From: an uncultured Muribaculaceae bacterium
Lineage (GTDB): Bacteria > Bacteroidota > Bacteroidia > Bacteroidales > Muribaculaceae
DNA length: 64,000 bases
Direction: 5' to 3'
NCBI GenBank assembly: GCA_910587475.1
Contig: CAJUMR010000011.1
Coordinates: 1-64,000, forward strand
A model generated the notes under the pieces. That model did not search any database, was not told where the DNA came from, and was given only the letters and a program-made list of their open reading frames with translations. Position numbers and translations under genes: made by a program. This document shows positions 34,952-42,697 of this stretch, in pieces; position 1 is the stretch's first letter, and every line of letters begins with the position of its first letter.

Positions 34952-36210
34952 CAATAGATCTTGCTTGGACGGAACCAGAGTTCGTTGATGTTGAAGCCGA
35001 GAGTCACGCAAAGATAGTCTTCCTTGATCAAGGGATCGGGGTGAGCCTGACGATGACTCCACTCAAGACCGACATTGACGATCGTCTTCAGCGACGGCAC
35101 AGGCAGACCGAAACCGATCGATGCTCCATACTGACGCACATTATTGCCGAGCACTTTGAGATAATCGCGGTTATAGAAAGCTCCGACGCGATACTGCACA
35201 CGCTGCAGATAGTTTCCGCGCAATTTAGGAGTGAACTGAAGTCCGGCGGCGAATTTATAGCGGTCGTTGAGCTGGGCATCGGCTCCATCCTGCATCACAC
35301 CCTGATACTTTGTCTTGCTCCAGGGCTGATATGTCAGGTCGACTTCTGCATAGAGTCGCTTGTCCCATTCCCAACCGATGCCTGCTCCCCAGCTCTCGGG
35401 CATGGAGAAATTGCCTTTAAGGCTGACATTCGATGTTTCCACCGGTTCGGTTTCCTGATTCATGTCGTAGGCATAAGTGATCGCATTGCCGTGGAAATCT
35501 TTCTTGGGGCTATAGACCACGCCGAGATTCAGACGGTTCTTGCGCGAGATATTGAAGCTGTACTGCGCTCCGATGTCCATGCGCCAGTCTCTGACCTCGA
35601 GCTCACGTTCGAACAGAGTCGAAGATCCGCCTGAAGTGTAAGCATAACTGTCGTTGTAAGTGGTACCGAACATGTAAGCCACGTTGACACCGAGCGAAAA
35701 GCCCTTGAAAATCTTACCGGCAACACCTACATAGAACTGGTTGATGCTGCCCGATCCCTGACGGGAAGCGGCACCATGTTCGATCTCGCTACCGAACGCA
35801 TATCCGACCGATGAATAAGGCAGGATGCCGACACTGGCTCCCATATACTTGCCGATCGGGAACTCCATCGTTATATAATCGAGACCGCCACCGGCTTTCT
35901 TGTCAGAAAGCTTCGAGCCGTCGACGACTTCGCTCTGCCACATCGTGGTGATGTCGATGCCCATATCGAAAAGGAATGTCAGGGAGTCGACTACCGCATA
36001 TGACGCAGGGTTCATCACATTGATCTGGCGACCCGAGTTCATGGCATAACCGACGCCGCCCATGTTGCGCTGCGAAGCTGTGGCATTGTCGTTGAGGATG
36101 CCGTAGCCATACCGCGAATAGGGGGTCATGGTGCCGTTTTGCGCCCAGAGGGCAGATACGCCGAAGAATTGCAATGCAACGATGGCGAATAAGACTTTAG
36201 ATATCTTCAT
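34951..36210 (-). CDS. Outer-membrane beta-barrel protein
   Basis: 419-aa exported protein with signal peptide (ending LWAQN at about 24). Sequence from there on alternates hydrophobic and polar residues with many aromatic and Gly residues, ending in a beta strand (NINELWFRPSKIY). This is typical of an outer-membrane barrel, possibly FadL/PorV-like (RYGYGILNDNATASQRNMGGVGYAM at the N-terminus). It lies between coaX (14-bp overlap) and lptC (1-bp overlap). I do not recognise its substrate; a role in envelope assembly is inferred only from its position. Confidence 0.75.
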   Translation of the reverse strand: MKISKVLFAIVALQFFGVSALWAQNGTMTPYSRYGYGILNDNATASQRNMGGVGYAMNSGRQINVMNPASYAVVDSLTFLFDMGIDITTMWQSEVVDGSKLSDKKAGGGLDYITMEFPIGKYMGASVGILPYSSVGYAFGSEIEHGAASRQGSGSINQFYVGVAGKIFKGFSLGVNVAYMFGTTYNDSYAYTSGGSSTLFERELEVRDWRMDIGAQYSFNISRKNRLNLGVVYSPKKDFHGNAITYAYDMNQETEPVETSNVSLKGNFSMPESWGAGIGWEWDKRLYAEVDLTYQPWSKTKYQGVMQDGADAQLNDRYKFAAGLQFTPKLRGNYLQRVQYRVGAFYNRDYLKVLGNNVRQYGASIGFGLPVPSLKTIVNVGLEWSHRQAHPDPLIKEDYLCVTLGFNINELWFRPSKIY

Positions 36211-36931
36211 TATAGTTTATTATGCTATTTAATCCTTTAGATACGAGTTCGTTGTCAACCACAAGCTCAAAACCGGCGCGCTGCGACACAAGGTGGGCAG
36301 ATCCACCGGTAAGCACCACTTTAGGCTCGGCCACAGGCAGCTGCGAACGATAGTAACGCAACTCAGCGACTACCCCATTGACCGCCCCCGATCTGAGGGC
36401 GCTCTCCGTGTCGGTGCCCCACATAGGACAATCGCCGTCGGTCTCTACAAGCGGCAGACGCGCTGTGAAATGGTTGAGCGCTTCAAGACGCATGAAGATG
36501 CCCGGCGCGATGTTGCCGCCGATAAACACTCCGTCGGGCGACAGCACATCGTAGGTGATCGCCGTGCCGCAATCGACCACGAGCGTCCATTCTCCGGCGG
36601 TGATACCATAGGCTCCGACAAGGGCCGCCATGCGGTCACGTCCGAGAGTCGCAGGCGTCGAGTAGCCGATCTTTATCGGCAACGGTGTCGACGAGTCGAG
36701 TTCGATGAAGCGCCGGCTACGCTCCCGCATGCGGTCACGCGCCTTGCCATCAGAATCGCTGACCGACGAATAGATCGAAGCGTCGAACGTGCCTCCGAAG
36801 TCATCGGCGAGCACATCGATATCTGCCCCGGTGAGCCGGCGGTAAACAGCTTCGGTTACGATGCTATCGTTCTGCCACACGGCAGCCTTGGCTGATGTAT
36901 TGCCCTGATCGATGGTGAGCTTGATTGCCAT
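36197..36931 (-). CDS. coaX: Type III pantothenate kinase
   Basis: Cytoplasmic ASKHA-fold kinase (244 aa) for the first step of CoA synthesis. Motifs: IDQGNTSAKAAVW (phosphate 1), GRDRMAALVGAY, VVDCGTAITYDVLSPDGVFIGGNIAPG (phosphate 2 and substrate Asp), and VVLTGGSAHLV (adenosine). It is first in the coaX-OMP-lptC-CBS-AraC run and has a good promoter at 36940-36972. Confidence 0.94.
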   Translation of the reverse strand: MAIKLTIDQGNTSAKAAVWQNDSIVTEAVYRRLTGADIDVLADDFGGTFDASIYSSVSDSDGKARDRMRERSRRFIELDSSTPLPIKIGYSTPATLGRDRMAALVGAYGITAGEWTLVVDCGTAITYDVLSPDGVFIGGNIAPGIFMRLEALNHFTARLPLVETDGDCPMWGTDTESALRSGAVNGVVAELRYYRSQLPVAEPKVVLTGGSAHLVSQRAGFELVVDNELVSKGLNSIINYNEDI

Positions 36932-36939
36932 ACAGTCGG

Positions 36940-36972
36940 CAAAAATACAAATAAGCGCCGAAATAAGACAAA
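36940..36972 (-). promoter_or_regulatory. Promoter of coaX operon
   Basis: On the minus strand TTTG (36972-36969) and TATTTTTG (36947-36940) are 21 nt apart, matching the Bacteroidetes consensus. The -7 box ends only nine bases before the coaX ATG, so the mRNA would be nearly leaderless. Confidence 0.7.
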
Positions 36973-37142
36973 AAAGCTTAATTTTTAACTATTAATTAAG
37001 ACTTTAGAGGGCATTGCCGACGGCCATAGCGCCTGTCGACGCTGATAGAGCCGCGGCATTAGACTTGACTGGCGCAACCGGCTTGCTGATGATGAAGGTT
37101 TACATAAGGCGCGGATGAAGGCTCGGTTTCATAAACCACGGC
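36973..37142. other. Non-coding region, nothing recognised
   Basis: Contains an AT-rich dyad near 36978-37001 (CTTAATT/AATTAAG) and otherwise no gene, RNA or repeat that I can support. Confidence 0.35.
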
Positions 37143-37178
37143 AAAAAAAAGTCCCGACACCTTCAAGTGTGTCAAGAC
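37143..37178 (-). terminator. Intrinsic terminator of small gene
   Basis: On the minus strand a 10-bp stem (arms 37178-37169 and 37160-37151, two G-U pairs) is followed directly by eight T residues. It lies 56 bp past the stop of the 36-codon frame at 37234-37344 and has no other gene to serve. Confidence 0.85.
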
Positions 37179-37233
37179 CTCCGATGGCTGACGCTTTACA
37201 GCGCCGCCGGCTTGGAATAAAACAATTCTTTAA

Positions 37234-37344
37234 TCAATGGCGGGCATGATGAGCCGCATATCCATGCAGACTGTCATCATAGACCTTTGCACTCTCATTG
37301 CAGTACCAACGTATGGCCTTTTTCAAATAATCTAACATAAGCAT
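37234..37344 (-). CDS. Small protein of 36 residues, function unknown
   Basis: Short reading frame encoding a 36-aa protein that starts MLMLDYLKKAIRWYCNESAK and ends GYAAHHARH; an internal ATG at 37338 would give 34 aa. The N-terminal half is amphipathic with an LKKAIRWYC stretch, and the C-terminus is His-rich. Support for a real gene: it lies between two intrinsic terminators, one ending capD (37374-37413) and one 56 bp after its own stop, so a separate 3' RNA end is made here. I see no TAnnTTTG promoter in the 30 bp before it, so it may be made by read-through from capD. I do not recognise a family. Confidence 0.5.
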   Translation of the reverse strand: MLMLDYLKKAIRWYCNESAKVYDDSLHGYAAHHARH

Positions 37345-37373
37345 AATTTTTTGAAGGTTCTACAATTCGTTTA

Positions 37374-37413
37374 TTAAAAAACATCCGGTGAATGAACAAT
37401 GTTCACCCACCGG
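37374..37413 (-). terminator. Intrinsic terminator of capD-like gene
   Basis: Stem CCGGTG/CACCGG with inner TGAAC/GTTCA (37385-37413), followed on the minus strand by ATGTTTTTT. It starts 28 bp after the capD stop. Confidence 0.8.
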
Positions 37414-37441
37414 AAAAATATCTTTCGTCCGCGACCTACGA

Positions 37442-39355
37442 CTATTTCTTGTCGAGGATCTCGAAACGCGAATGCTGGCTCTTGAATTCGACCACAATGC
37501 TTTTCATCTTGCCGACGATGACCATGTCGTCGCCGGTCTCGGCTTTGTTGATCAGATCGGCGATATCCTCGCTGATGACGCTGTAGTCGTATTCACGCAC
37601 TTTCGCGATCTTGATCTTGGGATGGAATGTCGGCAATGTGATCTCGGCATCGTTGAGCACCTCTTCATAGAGTTTCTCTCCGTCGCGAAGACCCGTAAAC
37701 TCGATCTTGATGTCCTTGGCTCCGCTGAGTTTGATCATGCGCTCGGCCAGATCGGCGATGCGCACCGGTTTGCCCATGTCGAACACATAGATTTCACCGC
37801 CGTTGCCCATAGTGCCGGCTTCGATGACAAGTTTGCAGGCTTCAGGGATGAGCATGAAGAAGCGTATGATGTCGGGGTGAGTGACGGTGATTGGACCGCC
37901 GTTTTTCAGCTGCTCCTTGAACAAGGGAATAACCGAGCCGTTAGAACCGAGGACGTTGCCGAAACGGGTTGTCACAAACTGAGTGACACCTTTGATCTTG
38001 CCCTCTTTGATCGCTTTGTCGAGCGACTGCACATAGATCTCGCAAATTCGCTTCGAGCATCCCATCACATTGGTGGGATTGACAGCTTTGTCGGTCGAGA
38101 CCATCACAAACTTCTTGGTGCCATATTTGACCGCCAGATCGGCAATCACACATGTGCCCTTGACGTTGTTGACAATGCTTTCATAGGGATTGTCCTCCAT
38201 CATCGGCACATGCTTGTAGGCTGCTGCATGGAAAACATATTCGGGCTTGTATTCATTGAATATCTGCTCCATACGGCGCTCGTTAGAGATATCGGCCACG
38301 ATAGAGTGAGCCTTGATCTGAGGCCAGTTTTTATGCATCATCAGGCGCACGTCGTGCATCGGGGTCTCTGCCTGGTCGACGAGTATAAGCTCTGCGGGAT
38401 CATATGCAGAAATCTGACGCACCATCTCCGAACCGATGCTGCCTGCCGCACCAGTGATCATGATGCGCTTGCCGGTGAGCAAGTCGGCGGCGGCCTTCAT
38501 GTCGATCTCGATCTTGTCGCGAGGCAGTAGATCTTCAGCATTGACGGGTTTCAGCTGATTGGCGTTAAGCTCCGATTTTCCGTCCCATGCCTGATAGCCG
38601 GGTATCATGAGTATGTTTATGCCGTTGTCGATCAAGCGGTCGATCATGGCCTGATCGCGGCGGAAACGCTCGGTCTTGAGCGGCGACACGATAAATGTGG
38701 TCGCATCTTTCGACTTCATCACGTCTGTCAGAGCGGCATCATTAGGATAGATCTTGACTCCCATGAGATCTTTGTGAACCACATCGTCGCAGTCCGACAC
38801 GAAACCTTTGATGAGATAGGGCGAGTCGATGCGGGAGTTGATGCTCTTGGCAAGCGCCACACCACCCTGACGGACTCCATAGATGAACACGCTGGTCTTG
38901 CGGTCGCCGCGGATCGAACCATCGTAGAGCGCCTTGACCCAGATGCGTGTCGACCACATGAACGCGATCGCAAGCAAACCCATCATTAGGATGTCGGTGA
39001 GTTCAAGTCCGACCAACAGGTGATCGAGGGCAAACACAACCTGCAACACAGCCACAAGCACTATGCCGAAACAAACGGCAAGCGCGATGCGGCGCAAGTC
39101 GACAAAGGTCGAGAACCGCACGACACCGGTGTAGGTGCGGAAGAGGCGGAAGCCCAATACAAAAAGGAGTGCATAGATCACCAGCGATCCCATCAACGGC
39201 AGTAATAACCTTGATGTTTCAGCCGCTCCATGATTGATGGCAAATGCAAGCATTCCGGCAAGAAGCAGGAACGCACAATCCATCAGAAGAATGCTCCAGT
39301 AAGGCAGTGCTCTACGAGAGAAATACCAATGTGCAATACTCTTTATCGACTTCAT
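37442..39355 (-). CDS. CapD/PglF-type membrane UDP-sugar 4,6-dehydratase
   Basis: 637-aa membrane enzyme that converts UDP-GlcNAc-type nucleotide sugars to 4-keto-6-deoxy sugars for surface polysaccharide. Four membrane segments (about 20-40, 50-72, 88-110, 120-140) are followed by a CoA-binding-like domain (about 150-275) and an SDR domain. The NAD site is TGAAGSIG at 301-308. The catalytic set is STDKAVNPTNV-MGCSK, with M431 and K435 replacing the usual Tyr-xxx-Lys; the Ser-Met-Lys triad is known for WbpM/PglF relatives. I start at 39355 (MKSIKSIAHWYF); longer starts reach into the leader. It stands alone, without other capsule genes. Confidence 0.92.
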   Translation of the reverse strand: MKSIKSIAHWYFSRRALPYWSILLMDCAFLLLAGMLAFAINHGAAETSRLLLPLMGSLVIYALLFVLGFRLFRTYTGVVRFSTFVDLRRIALAVCFGIVLVAVLQVVFALDHLLVGLELTDILMMGLLAIAFMWSTRIWVKALYDGSIRGDRKTSVFIYGVRQGGVALAKSINSRIDSPYLIKGFVSDCDDVVHKDLMGVKIYPNDAALTDVMKSKDATTFIVSPLKTERFRRDQAMIDRLIDNGINILMIPGYQAWDGKSELNANQLKPVNAEDLLPRDKIEIDMKAAADLLTGKRIMITGAAGSIGSEMVRQISAYDPAELILVDQAETPMHDVRLMMHKNWPQIKAHSIVADISNERRMEQIFNEYKPEYVFHAAAYKHVPMMEDNPYESIVNNVKGTCVIADLAVKYGTKKFVMVSTDKAVNPTNVMGCSKRICEIYVQSLDKAIKEGKIKGVTQFVTTRFGNVLGSNGSVIPLFKEQLKNGGPITVTHPDIIRFFMLIPEACKLVIEAGTMGNGGEIYVFDMGKPVRIADLAERMIKLSGAKDIKIEFTGLRDGEKLYEEVLNDAEITLPTFHPKIKIAKVREYDYSVISEDIADLINKAETGDDMVIVGKMKSIVVEFKSQHSRFEILDKK

Positions 39356-39548
39356 TTTTTCTGATTTTGTATGAAATATTTGCGTGTTAATCATTTTACC
39401 GCACAACAGCCCACACGCCCACAGCAAACAATCTTGTGTGCGCAAACAGCTTGCTGCCCGCTGCCCGGAAGGCAATATGAGGTTGTAGTCTCTGCATTAG
39501 CATTAAAATAATTGCGGTTATACAGACTGCTCAATTGCAAATCTATTG
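39356..39548 (-). other. Long 5' leader of capD-like gene
   Basis: About 190 nt between the promoter at 39549-39580 and the ATG. A GC-rich hairpin can form at about 39399-39443 on the minus strand. Long leaders are common before Bacteroidetes polysaccharide genes, but I see no known riboswitch or antiterminator motif. Confidence 0.4.
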
Positions 39549-39580
39549 CAAAATTAAGAAATCTACATTTATTCTGCAAA
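39549..39580 (-). promoter_or_regulatory. Promoter of capD-like gene
   Basis: On the minus strand TTTG (39580-39577) and TAATTTTG (39556-39549) are 20 nt apart, a full consensus match. Confidence 0.7.
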
Positions 39581-39608
39581 ATTAATTGGCCACAAATCAA
39601 CAGTACAT

Positions 39609-39651
39609 AAAAAAATCGTCCCGCGGCGGCAAATTGCCATCGCGGGACGAT
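39609..39651 (-). terminator. Intrinsic terminator of rubrerythrin gene
   Basis: A perfect 11-bp outer stem (39641-39651 with 39615-39625) and inner GGC/GCC pairing, followed by seven T residues on the minus strand. It starts 21 bp after the rubrerythrin stop. Confidence 0.88.
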
Positions 39652-39672
39652 ACTGATACAATCCATTAGTTA

Positions 39673-40251
39673 TCAATCAAGTGCTACATAATGTTCGCGC
39701 GGATGATCACATCCGGGACAAACTGCTGGCGGCTCGGTGCCTTCGTAGACATAGCCGCAGACCAGACACATCCACCTGATCGGCTTCTCGCGCTTCCAGA
39801 CAGTGCCTTCGTCGACTTGTTTCTTGTAGCGGTCGAAACGGCGTTCGTGGCGCTTCTCCACTTCAGCGATAGCCCGGAAATGGTCGGCAATGTCTGTGAA
39901 CCCTTCTGAGTCGGCGATCTTTGCGGCGGCGGCATACTGCTCGACACCTTCGACATGCTCGCCCTTAGCGGCCTGTGCCAGATTTGACGATGTGTCGCCA
40001 ATCGTGCCGGCACTGACTTTCAGCGATGTCTCGACATCGCCGCCTTCGAGATATTTGAAAAATATTTTTCCGTGATGGAGTTCGTTGTCGGCAGTTTCCT
40101 GAAAAACGTTGGCAATGCCGAAATAATTCTCTTTTGTTGCCTGTTTGGCATAATAGACATAGCGGGTATACGCCTCAGACTCACTGATGTAGGCATCGAC
40201 CAGACAACGCTCGGTCTTTGTACCCTTGATGCTTTTACTTTGTTTAGCCAT
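39673..40251 (-). CDS. Rubrerythrin
   Basis: Cytoplasmic di-iron peroxide reductase (192 aa) of anaerobes. The ferritin-like domain (about 10-145) has the Glu/His iron ligands in SESEAYTRYVYYAK, ETADNELHHGKIF and EVEKRHERRFDRY. The C-terminal rubredoxin domain carries the CLVCGYVYEG...CPGC pair of knuckles (about 162-180). It is a single-gene unit with its own strong terminator and is divergent from the MazG-like gene. I did not find a convincing TAnnTTTG box before it, which hints at regulator-dependent expression. Confidence 0.95.
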   Translation of the reverse strand: MAKQSKSIKGTKTERCLVDAYISESEAYTRYVYYAKQATKENYFGIANVFQETADNELHHGKIFFKYLEGGDVETSLKVSAGTIGDTSSNLAQAAKGEHVEGVEQYAAAAKIADSEGFTDIADHFRAIAEVEKRHERRFDRYKKQVDEGTVWKREKPIRWMCLVCGYVYEGTEPPAVCPGCDHPREHYVALD

Positions 40252-40348
40252 GATAAGGAGATTAATTTTATATGATGTTAATTCTTCGTTATTAGTCTGT
40301 CTTCTTAGAACGATGGGCGCTCAATAATTGTTCGTCTTTGACAATCAA

Positions 40349-40378
40349 TTTGTAATTGCAAATATTTTTGTACTTTTG
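40349..40378 (+). promoter_or_regulatory. Promoter of MazG-deoC operon
   Basis: TTTG at 40349-40352 and TACTTTTG at 40371-40378 with an 18-nt spacer. The -7 box ends nine bases before the ATG, so the message would have a 5' leader of only about five nucleotides. Confidence 0.6.
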
Positions 40379-40387
40379 CAAATAGTC

Positions 40388-40750
40388 ATGGAAACCGAAA
40401 CAAAAAACACCTCCACTCAGCCACTGACGATCGCCGATGCCCAGACAATCGTCGACCGATGGATCAAATCTGTCGGCGTGAGATACTTTTCTCCGCTGAC
40501 CAACACGGCCATTCTCGCTGAGGAGACCGGAGAAGTGGCGCGGCTGATGGCCCGCCGCTACGGCGATCAGTCGTTCAAGCCCGGCGAGAAAGACAACCTC
40601 GCCGATGAGCTCGCCGATCTGCTGTGGATCACGATGGCCATCGCAAACCAATGCGGGGTCGACCTCACCGACGCTTTCGCCGCCAATCTGCAAAAGAAGA
40701 CAATCCGCGACGCCGACCGCCACAAGGCCAACCCCAAGCTGAAACAATAA
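40388..40750 (+). CDS. MazG-like nucleotide pyrophosphohydrolase
   Basis: 120-aa protein of the all-alpha NTP pyrophosphohydrolase group. The metal-binding motif is EETGEVARLMARRY with DNLADELADLLW (the EExxE...ExxD pattern), which hydrolyses NTPs or dNTPs to monophosphates. I start at 40388 because the promoter ends at 40378; the longer frame would begin upstream of transcription. It precedes deoC by 50 bp on the same strand, so both likely serve nucleotide salvage or cleaning. Confidence 0.85.
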   Translation: METETKNTSTQPLTIADAQTIVDRWIKSVGVRYFSPLTNTAILAEETGEVARLMARRYGDQSFKPGEKDNLADELADLLWITMAIANQCGVDLTDAFAANLQKKTIRDADRHKANPKLKQ

Positions 40751-40800
40751 CACAAAAAACAACGATAAATAACTCTCACCCCTTTAATACCAATATTATT

Positions 40801-41685
40801 ATGAGCGACAAATATTCAAAAGCTATTGCCGACAGCAATGTGATCACAGACGACGCCAAGGTAGCCGACGCTGTCAAGAAGATAATCGACGAACACTTCG
40901 CCGAAAACAACAACAGCGAAGTCTACAAATTCCTGTTCAACACGATCGATCTCACCACTCTCAAGGCGACCGACTCACCTCAGTCTGTGGCAGCGTTCAC
41001 CGAGCGCGTCAATGCGTTTGACGCCGAGCACCCCGAACTGAAAAACGTCGCAGCCATCTGCGTATATCCCAACTTCGCACAGGTAGTGCGCACAGTTCTC
41101 GAAGTCAGCGACGTCGACGTTGCCTGCGTCAGCGGCGGCTTCCCCTCATCGCAGACTTTCATCGAAGTGAAAGTCGCCGAGACTGCCCTCGCCGTTGAAG
41201 GCGGTGCCGACGAGATCGACATAGTGCTCAACGTCGGAAACTTCCTCGACGGAGACTACGAAGAAGTGTGCGACGAAATTTCCGAACTTAAAGAGGCTTG
41301 CCGCGACGCCCGCCTGAAAGTGATCCTCGAGACCGGCGCACTGAAGACTGCCGCCAACATCAAGGCCGCCTCCGTGCTCTCGCTCTACTCCGGAGCCGAC
41401 TTCCTCAAGACCTCGACCGGCAAGGAATACACCGGTGCAAGCCTCGAAGCGGCCTACGTGATGTGCCAGGCCATCAAGGAATACCACAAGGCAACCGGAC
41501 GCATGGTCGGCTTCAAGGCCGCCGGCGGTGTGTCGACAACAGAAGACGCTGTCAAATACTACACCCTCGTCAAAGAAATTCTCGGCGAAGAATGGCTCAC
41601 CAACGAATACTTCCGCATCGGTGCCAGCCGCCTTGCCAACAATCTCCTGACTGACATCCTCGGCACAGAAACAAAATTTTTCTGA
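40801..41685 (+). CDS. deoC: Deoxyribose-phosphate aldolase
   Basis: Class I aldolase (294 aa) cleaving 2-deoxyribose 5-phosphate to glyceraldehyde 3-phosphate and acetaldehyde. The Schiff-base lysine is K203 in ADFLKTSTGK. D140 in EIDIVLNVGNFLDGDY and the second lysine in VGFKAAGGV complete the active site. It is a little longer than the E. coli enzyme because of an N-terminal extension of about 30 residues. I start at 40801, right after the AT-rich gap following the MazG-like gene. Confidence 0.95.
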   Translation: MSDKYSKAIADSNVITDDAKVADAVKKIIDEHFAENNNSEVYKFLFNTIDLTTLKATDSPQSVAAFTERVNAFDAEHPELKNVAAICVYPNFAQVVRTVLEVSDVDVACVSGGFPSSQTFIEVKVAETALAVEGGADEIDIVLNVGNFLDGDYEEVCDEISELKEACRDARLKVILETGALKTAANIKAASVLSLYSGADFLKTSTGKEYTGASLEAAYVMCQAIKEYHKATGRMVGFKAAGGVSTTEDAVKYYTLVKEILGEEWLTNEYFRIGASRLANNLLTDILGTETKFF

Positions 41686-41694
41686 TAAAGCGCA

Positions 41695-42177
41695 ATGAAG
41701 ATCTGGGTTTACCTCAACGGCAATCAACAAGGCCCTTACACACTCGATGAATTGTCGCAGATGCCGATCAGCGCATCGACTCCGGTGTGGTACGACGGCT
41801 TGCCGCAATGGATGCCGGCAGGCGAAGCACCCGTAACGGCAGGACTGTTCGCCCGGCCTGCACAGGACCGCCCGCTCCACAGCCACAACGACGCGACCGC
41901 CATCTCCGCCGACGCCTCGCTGCATTCAGCTCCGACACGCGAGGCCGATGGCCCTGCATGCCCTCCGACCTACATCGGCTTAGGCATCTTCATCCTCCTG
42001 TGTTGCTTCCCGATCGGAGGCATTTTCAGCCTGCTCCTCTCTTCGATGACAAGCCGATCATACGACGACGGCGATTACCCCAGAGCATTGCGCCTGTCGC
42101 AGTACAACGAATGGGTCATTATGCTGTCGTTTGCAATTGCAGGCCTCTGGATGCCACTTGCGTTCATCTTGCTTTAA
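41695..42177 (+). CDS. GYF_2-domain protein with two membrane segments
   Basis: 160-aa protein. The N-terminal GYF_2/DUF4339 domain (about 3-45) has WVYLNGNQQGPYTLDELSQMP and VWYDGLPQWMPAGE. A polar linker follows. The C-terminal part (about 92-160) has two membrane helices and the CD225-like spacing CCFPIGGIFSLL...DYPRALRLSQYNEWVIM. Such GYF_2-CD225 proteins commonly sit next to DUF2752 genes in Bacteroidetes. It starts nine bases after deoC. Function unknown. Confidence 0.8.
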   Translation: MKIWVYLNGNQQGPYTLDELSQMPISASTPVWYDGLPQWMPAGEAPVTAGLFARPAQDRPLHSHNDATAISADASLHSAPTREADGPACPPTYIGLGIFILLCCFPIGGIFSLLLSSMTSRSYDDGDYPRALRLSQYNEWVIMLSFAIAGLWMPLAFILL

Positions 42178-42188
42178 CCCTCGTCGGA

Positions 42189-42581
42189 GTGCCATCAGGA
42201 AACCCGTCAAAACACCATCTGACAGCAGCGGTAGCAGCCATTCTGGCCGTCGCCGCTGCTGTATTGCTTTACTCTTCGGTCGACCCATCGCAATCTCGCT
42301 TCGCCCCAAAATGCATGTTCAAGGCGTTGACAGGCTACGATTGCCCGGGCTGCGGGTCGCAGAGAGCCTTCCACGCTCTCGTCGGAGGCGACTTCGCCGC
42401 CGCCTGGAGCTTCAACCCGTTCTTGTTTTTCGCCGTTCCGGTTGGACTTCTGTACATTACGTCAGGCATATGGGGTTCACGGATGCCACGACTGCGTCGT
42501 GCACTCATCTCTCCGACCGCAATCGTTGCCGTTGTCATCATCACGGCAGCATGGTGGATAATCCGCAACATCATCGCATAA
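42189..42581 (+). CDS. DUF2752 family membrane protein
   Basis: Small membrane protein (about 130 aa) with the DUF2752 core CMFKALTGYDCPGCGSQRAFHALVGGDFAAAWSFNPF and three hydrophobic segments. No ATG precedes the first segment in frame; a GTG at 42189, eleven bases after the GYF_2 stop, is the likely start. The later ATG at 42313 would remove the first helix. The CPGC pair suggests metal or redox chemistry, but the family function is unknown. Confidence 0.75.
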   Translation: MPSGNPSKHHLTAAVAAILAVAAAVLLYSSVDPSQSRFAPKCMFKALTGYDCPGCGSQRAFHALVGGDFAAAWSFNPFLFFAVPVGLLYITSGIWGSRMPRLRRALISPTAIVAVVIITAAWWIIRNIIA

Positions 42582-42697
42582 CCGCATATCCCTCAATGTT
42601 TTTTAACAAAAAAAAATTGCAAAATTCAAAAATAATATTCAATTTTGCCACACAGACTATTAACATCTCTCCCACCGACCGATAAAATCTAACATTC

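Noticed and set aside
37388..38530. Long frame on the strand opposite the capD-like gene
   Set aside because: It mirrors a well-supported gene, begins inside the capD terminator and has no family motifs; high-GC third positions produce such shadows throughout the window.
39396..39503. 35-codon frame in the capD leader as a leader peptide
   Set aside because: Composition is unremarkable, it has no regulatory-codon run and no conserved motif, so I cannot support it.
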